NCBI GenBank assembly: GCA_012961755.1
Contig: DTYS01000263.1
Span: forward strand, 1-11,465
Direction: 5' to 3'
Length of the DNA stretch: 11,465 nt
From: Candidatus Latescibacterota bacterium
GTDB lineage: Bacteria > Latescibacterota > 4484-107 > B68-G9
Position numbers and translations under genes: made by a program. Positions within the stretch are counted from its first letter, which is position 1. Each line of letters begins with the position of its first letter. The notes beneath the pieces are model-generated. The model was not told the origin of the DNA, did no database searches, and worked only from the letters and a program-made list of their open reading frames with translations. Shown here one piece after another: positions 8,019-11,465 of this stretch.

Positions 8019-8024
8019 AGGAGG
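8019..8024 (+). promoter_or_regulatory. Ribosome binding site of the substrate-binding protein gene
   Basis: AGGAGG begins one base after the TGA stop of the barrel gene and lies 12 bases before GTG 8037. The spacing is slightly long, but no comparable site precedes the other candidate, ATG 8001. Its last two bases and the G-run after it enter the left arm of a strong hairpin. Confidence 0.5.
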
Positions 8025-8058
8025 GGGAAGGGGCACGTGCCCTTTCCCCCTATCTTTT
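8023..8058 (+). terminator. Terminator-like hairpin at the surface-gene/transporter junction
   Basis: Bases 8023-8036 and 8037-8050 are inverted repeats. All 14 positions pair in RNA with one G-U pair, centred on CACGTG; a realistic form is a 12-pair stem with an ACGU loop. A T-rich stretch (TATCTTTT, 8051-8058) follows. This looks like an intrinsic terminator or attenuator. It lies inside the reading frame of the substrate-binding protein, so it could only be partial, conditional or coincidental. Confidence 0.5.
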
Positions 8059-9407
8059 ACCTCTCGGCCATATTCTTAGCCCTTACGGGAGGCCCGTCCT
8101 GCTCCGAGCGGTACGAGAGGGAGTATAAGGTGGTGCGCATAACCACCTGGGACGAGCCGCCTAACACTCCGGAAGGAAGGATCCTGGGGGCCATACAGAG
8201 GGAGTTCGACAGGGCCCACCCCCACATAAAGGTCCAGAGGAGGCCGATAGGGGGTAGGAGGACGGACGACCGTCTGGCGTTCACCACCGCCATGGCCGGG
8301 GACAACGCTCCCGACTGTTACCACAACGCCCACTTCCCCACGATACCCCTTTGGATAGATCAGGGCTTCTGCTATCCCTTGGACGAATACATAAGGGGGG
8401 ACCCGCAGTTCGAGGACGTTGTGGAAGCGGCCTTCGCCCCCGCTACGAAGGACGGGCACATATATGGGGTCCCGAGCCAGCTTTACGTTTTAGCACTGGT
8501 CTACAGGAAGGACCTCTTCGAGGAGGCTGGACTGGACCCCAAAAGGCCGCCCAAGGACTGGTGGGAGTTCGCCCAGTACGCAAGGAGGCTCACCGATCCC
8601 AAGAAGTACAGGTACGGCTTCGCTATATTGGGGCAGGAGTGGGCGAGCTGGCACTGGGAGATATACGTCTGGCAGGCCGGTGGGGAGGTCACGGAGAGGC
8701 TCCGGGACGGGAGGTGCAGGATAAGGTTCACCGAGGAGCCCGCCGTAAGGGCCCTTCAGTATTACAAGGACCTGAGGTGGAAGTACAAGTGTGTACAGCC
8801 CAACCCCCTCCAGAGCTACCAGGACAACAGGAGGGACTTCGTCCAGGGTAGGGCGGCCATGATAATAAGCTCCCCCGCATGGATAGGGGACTTCCTTAAC
8901 GAGGGCCTGAGGCCCGAGCAGATAGGGATAGCCCCGCTTCCTGCCGGACCCACGGGCATCAGGGCGACGCAGATCGGAGGGGAGTTCTACATAATAAACC
9001 CCCGCTCGTCCAAGGAGAAGAGGGACGCCGCCTGGGAGTACATAAGGTTCATGACCTCTAAGGAGGCCATGATAAAGAGGCTCAAGATGATGGAGGAGGC
9101 CCACCTGTGGTATCCGATAGCCACGTTCTACAAGGGCCTCAGGGTAGAGGACTACCTCACCATGCCCGAGGAGTGGGGCGAGGCCTCGGCCACGTCCCTG
9201 AAGTACGGAAGGATGGAGTACTACCTAAAGGACCGGATAGAGCCCTACCTCGCCAGGCCCATCCAGGCGGTACTGGTGGACCCCGGGGCGGACCCTAGGG
9301 AGGAGCTGGAGAAGTGCGCCGGGAGGGTTCTCGAGGAGGTCGTGGAGCCCTTCAACCGCGAGATAGAGAGGAAGCTCGCCGAGGGATGTGCAAGGGGAAG
9401 CTCGTAG
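8037..9407 (+). CDS. Sugar ABC transporter substrate-binding protein, probable lipoprotein
   Basis: A 456-residue extracytoplasmic binding protein of the UgpB/MalE type (family 1 solute-binding proteins) that would deliver a carbohydrate to the two permeases encoded next. The GTG at 8037 is chosen for its upstream AGGAGG. The alternative ATG 8001 overlaps the previous gene by 17 bases and adds twelve residues with R-R-G-K, which would supply the basic n-region missing from the GTG form. A hydrophobic segment (residues 6-16) precedes G-P-S-C, an imperfect lipobox with C22 as possible lipidation site. Family features include the I-T-T-W opening strand, T-A-M-A-G-D-N-A-P-D (near 86-93), E-E-A-G-L-D followed by P-P-K-D-W-W-E-F, W-Q-A-G-G-E and A-A-W-E-Y-I-R-F near the hinge/C-lobe. 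Further cysteines at 94, 112, 227, 252, 427 and 451 are unusual for the family. The 3' end overlaps the next gene by 22 bases. Substrate unknown. Confidence 0.88.
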   Translation: MPFPPIFYLSAIFLALTGGPSCSERYEREYKVVRITTWDEPPNTPEGRILGAIQREFDRAHPHIKVQRRPIGGRRTDDRLAFTTAMAGDNAPDCYHNAHFPTIPLWIDQGFCYPLDEYIRGDPQFEDVVEAAFAPATKDGHIYGVPSQLYVLALVYRKDLFEEAGLDPKRPPKDWWEFAQYARRLTDPKKYRYGFAILGQEWASWHWEIYVWQAGGEVTERLRDGRCRIRFTEEPAVRALQYYKDLRWKYKCVQPNPLQSYQDNRRDFVQGRAAMIISSPAWIGDFLNEGLRPEQIGIAPLPAGPTGIRATQIGGEFYIINPRSSKEKRDAAWEYIRFMTSKEAMIKRLKMMEEAHLWYPIATFYKGLRVEDYLTMPEEWGEASATSLKYGRMEYYLKDRIEPYLARPIQAVLVDPGADPREELEKCAGRVLEEVVEPFNREIERKLAEGCARGSS

Positions 9408-10243
9408 GTCTGGCCTTCGTAGCGCCGGCCCTTCTGGTCTTCGTGCTCTTCAAGTACATCCCCATGCTCCAGGTATTCAGGATGAGCCTCTACGACTGGA
9501 GCATCCTGGACCCTCCGGGAGAGTTCGTGGGGCTGAAGCACTTCAAGGAGGCCTTCTCCTCATCCCTTTTCTGGATAGCTTGGAGGAACAACCTCATCCT
9601 CTTCCTCCTGGGGCTCGTATTAGGGTTCTGGGTGCCCCTGGTGCAGGCCATAATGTTGGGGGAGATGGGGAGGGGCCAGTACATGTTCAGGGTCTGCTAT
9701 CTGCTTCCGCTTATGGTCCCTCCCATGGTGACCCTGGTAGTCTGGAAGTGGATGTACAACCCCGAGTACGGTCTGCTGAACGCTGTCTTAACCAAGCTGG
9801 GACTTCCTCCCCAGGACTGGCTCGGGAACCCTAAGCTTGCCAAGCTTTCCCTCGTGCTCCCCGGGCTCTTAGGGGGAGGGATGGGGGTCATGGTATACTT
9901 AGCGGCCATACAGGGCATCCCTCAGGAGCTCTTCGAGGCCGCAGAGATAGACGGGGCCGGACCTTTACAGAAGTTGAGGTATATCTTGCTGCCGAGGATA
10001 AGGTTCGTGATACTCATACAGTTCATATTGGCCCTGAGCGCGGGGTTCCAGATGTTCGACAGGGTCTTCGTGCTCACGGGGGGAGGGCCTGTGGACGCTA
10101 CGAGGGTGATAGCCCTGCTCATATACAGGTACGCCTTCGAAAGCTACAGGATGGGGTACGCTTCGGCTATAGCCTTAGTGCTCTTCGTGGTGATATTGAC
10201 GGTGACGGCGTTACAGATGCGACTTTCCAGGCTCTCGGACTGA
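9386..10243 (+). CDS. Sugar ABC transporter permease, MalF/UgpA type
   Basis: A 285-residue inner-membrane permease forming one half of the channel of a carbohydrate importer. ATG 9386 is chosen because the sequence then starts with a short basic end (M-C-K-G-K) directly before the first membrane helix, as usual in the family; the upstream in-frame ATG at 9314 would add 24 charged residues. It overlaps the binding-protein gene by 22 bases, so translation is probably coupled. Predicted helices lie at ~7-25, ~67-90, ~104-121, ~155-175, ~206-226 and ~256-277. The cytoplasmic EAA loop that contacts the ATPase is clear: E-A-A-E-I-D-G-A at 184-191, followed by L-L-P at 201-203. Other family motifs are Y-D-W at 36-38, V-G-L-K-H-F at 48-53, L-P-x-M-V-P-P (107-113) and T-G-G-G-P at 231-235. 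Length is normal. The ATPase partner is not in the window. Confidence 0.93.
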   Translation: MCKGKLVGLAFVAPALLVFVLFKYIPMLQVFRMSLYDWSILDPPGEFVGLKHFKEAFSSSLFWIAWRNNLILFLLGLVLGFWVPLVQAIMLGEMGRGQYMFRVCYLLPLMVPPMVTLVVWKWMYNPEYGLLNAVLTKLGLPPQDWLGNPKLAKLSLVLPGLLGGGMGVMVYLAAIQGIPQELFEAAEIDGAGPLQKLRYILLPRIRFVILIQFILALSAGFQMFDRVFVLTGGGPVDATRVIALLIYRYAFESYRMGYASAIALVLFVVILTVTALQMRLSRLSD

Positions 10244-10245
10244 CC

Positions 10246-11465
10246 ATGTTACTGCGGACCGTAGCGAGGACGAGGGGGGAGAAGGTGCTCCTGTCCGCCT
10301 TCTACACTATCACTGTGCTCTGGGTGTCCGCCCTCCTCGTTCCCTTCGCATGGATGGCCTCCTCCGCATGTAAGAACCGTTTGGACGTCTATAGGATGCC
10401 GCCCAAATGGATCCCGGAGCTTCCGAGGGTGGCGATGGTGGTCCTGGACTACGGGGACGATGTCCCCTCCGAGGGGAAGCTCGTGGAGGACGCGGCCGTG
10501 GCGGTCTGGATGACCTGGGACAGGTACGGAAGGGAGAGCGTGTGGGGGGTCGAGGTCGTCTCGGTGGCAGGGGGGAAGGTGGTCTTCGAATGCAGGGCAC
10601 CCTCGTACAAGATAAAGCATCTGAAGGATACGAAGCTGATAGCGGCCGTCCTGGACGAGGACATGGTCAGGAGGCACGCCCGGGACCTCGTGGCCGGGAT
10701 AGAGCATAGGTTCTCGGGGAGGTTGGAACCTAAGAGGAACTCTTTCCCCGACCAGGCTCGGGAGATAAGGAAGTTCCTCGAGGGTGAGGGGGTGCCCGTC
10801 GAGTCCGTCGTGGTCGGGAAATCCTTCAGGAGGCTCTTCGACGCCTTCGTATCGGCCTGGCTATACCTTTACGAGACAGCGAACACCAGAATAACCTTCG
10901 GTCGCTTCCTCCTCAACAGCTCCGTAGTTACGGGAGCTGTGATCCTGTCCCAGCTCCTCATAAGCTCGCTCGCGGCTTACGCCCTATCGAGACTACTGGG
11001 CCCGAGGCTTTCGAGGTACCTCCTGCTCTTCTTCCTAGCCACGATAATGATACCCCCTCTCTTGCTATTTATGCCCCTTTACCTTATGATGAAAAACTTC
11101 CTCATAAGCCACATCCCTTTCACACATATATCGTTGCCGACTATAAACTTGCTGGACCCAGAACTTCCGGGTCGCCTCCATCCCCTCTTAAGGGAGGTCC
11201 TAAGTTCTGTGCTCCCCTACCTTCCGCTCGTCCTGCCCCACATGGCCTGGGGCCTCTCCGTGCTCCTCTTCAAGGGCTTCTTCAACCAGCTTCCGGACGA
11301 GCTCATAGAGGCAGCTAGGCTGGACGGGGCCTCGGAATTCAGGATCTTCACCCATGTCGTCCTTCCGTTGTCCAAGCCGGTGTTTTCGGTCATGACCCTC
11401 TGGACCTTCATAGCCGTCTGGAACGAGATCATGTGGCCGTACATCGTCTCCGTAGTCCAGCCGAT
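10246..11465 (+). CDS. Sugar ABC transporter permease, MalG/UgpE type, with large extra loop (3' truncated)
   Basis: The frame is open from ATG 10246, two bases after the stop of the partner permease, to the window end: 406 complete codons. It encodes the second half of the import channel. Helix 1 is at ~15-40 and ends in the family's A-S-S-x-K-like turn (A-S-S-A-C-K), followed by P-P-K-W-I-P. Helices at ~222-247 (after F-G-R-F-L-L-N-S), ~256-284 (with M-I-P-P near 268-271 and P-L-Y-L-M), ~328-347 and ~378-401 follow. The EAA loop E-A-A-R-L-D-G-A (355-362) with V-L-P-L-S-K-P is canonical, as is W-N-E just before the cut. The spacing is odd. Between the W-I-P motif and F-R-R-L-F-D-A-F (194-201) there are about 130 extra residues on the outer side, and the loop between helices 3 and 4 is about 30 residues longer than usual. 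Normal MalG-type permeases have about 275-300 residues in all. Confidence 0.9.
   Translation, partial: MLLRTVARTRGEKVLLSAFYTITVLWVSALLVPFAWMASSACKNRLDVYRMPPKWIPELPRVAMVVLDYGDDVPSEGKLVEDAAVAVWMTWDRYGRESVWGVEVVSVAGGKVVFECRAPSYKIKHLKDTKLIAAVLDEDMVRRHARDLVAGIEHRFSGRLEPKRNSFPDQAREIRKFLEGEGVPVESVVVGKSFRRLFDAFVSAWLYLYETANTRITFGRFLLNSSVVTGAVILSQLLISSLAAYALSRLLGPRLSRYLLLFFLATIMIPPLLLFMPLYLMMKNFLISHIPFTHISLPTINLLDPELPGRLHPLLREVLSSVLPYLPLVLPHMAWGLSVLLFKGFFNQLPDELIEAARLDGASEFRIFTHVVLPLSKPVFSVMTLWTFIAVWNEIMWPYIVSVVQP
10423..10815 (+). other. Inserted extracytoplasmic domain in the MalG-type permease
   Basis: Residues ~60-190 of the second permease have no counterpart in standard MalG-type proteins, where the W-x-P motif is followed within about 10-15 residues by the F/Y-x-x-L/A-F segment before helix 2. 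The insert is hydrophilic, mixes beta-like stretches (V-W-G-V-E-V-V-S-V, K-V-V-F-E-C) with probable helices (around D-E-D-M-V-R-R-H and Q-A-R-E-I-R-K-F-L), and contains no membrane segment. It follows helix 1 of an N-in protein, so it should lie outside the inner membrane. Contact with the binding protein or substrate is inferred. Confidence 0.65.

Noticed and set aside
9314..9385. Upstream ATG as start of the MalF-type permease
   Set aside because: It would add 24 highly charged residues (R-R-E-G, R-D-R-E-E) before the first helix, which the family does not have; ATG 9386 gives the normal N-terminus.

Overview
The window is one uninterrupted gene array on the + strand, with seven protein-coding genes (first and last cut by the window edges) separated by at most about 20 bases or overlapping. 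No RNA gene, mobile element or CRISPR array is visible, and no stretch over 300 bases lacks a gene. Arginine is written mostly as AGG and isoleucine mostly as ATA, and the proteins are rich in E, R, V, Y and W, all of which suggests a thermophilic bacterium. Consensus AGGAGG ribosome-binding sites, Sec signal peptides, FlgD-like Ig domains and a large predicted outer-membrane protein point to a didermic bacterium. It is possibly an uncultured lineage near the FCB group (Latescibacterota, Poribacteria or KSB1-like), but that placement is an inference from domain style only.

Region 1 (1-5393) holds three consecutive paralogous secreted proteins. They share a discoidin-like (F5/8 type C) N-terminal part (one such domain in the second gene, two in the third; cut off in the first), a W-x-P-W-S motif leading into a beta-sandwich region, a middle domain with a GFDGV/GYDGI-type motif, and a C-terminal FlgD-like Ig domain ending in a hydrophobic strand with terminal VY or AY. 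Region 2 (5408-8017) encodes an 869-residue, cysteine-free, aromatic-rich protein with a signal peptide and an Asp/Asn-rich segment, most likely an outer-membrane beta-barrel. Region 3 (8037-11465) encodes a carbohydrate-type ABC importer: a substrate-binding protein, a MalF/UgpA-type permease and a MalG/UgpE-type permease. The MalG-type permease carries a large extra extracytoplasmic domain and runs off the right edge. No ATPase gene lies inside the window.

The layout suggests that glycan-binding surface proteins, an outer-membrane protein and an inner-membrane sugar importer are made together, which would form a capture-and-import path for a polysaccharide or glycoconjugate. This is inferred from gene order and domain types; no substrate can be named. 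A strong GC-rich hairpin followed by a T-rich stretch lies exactly at the junction between the surface genes and the transporter genes, and overlaps the likely start of the substrate-binding protein. Expression of the two halves may therefore be separated or tuned at that point.
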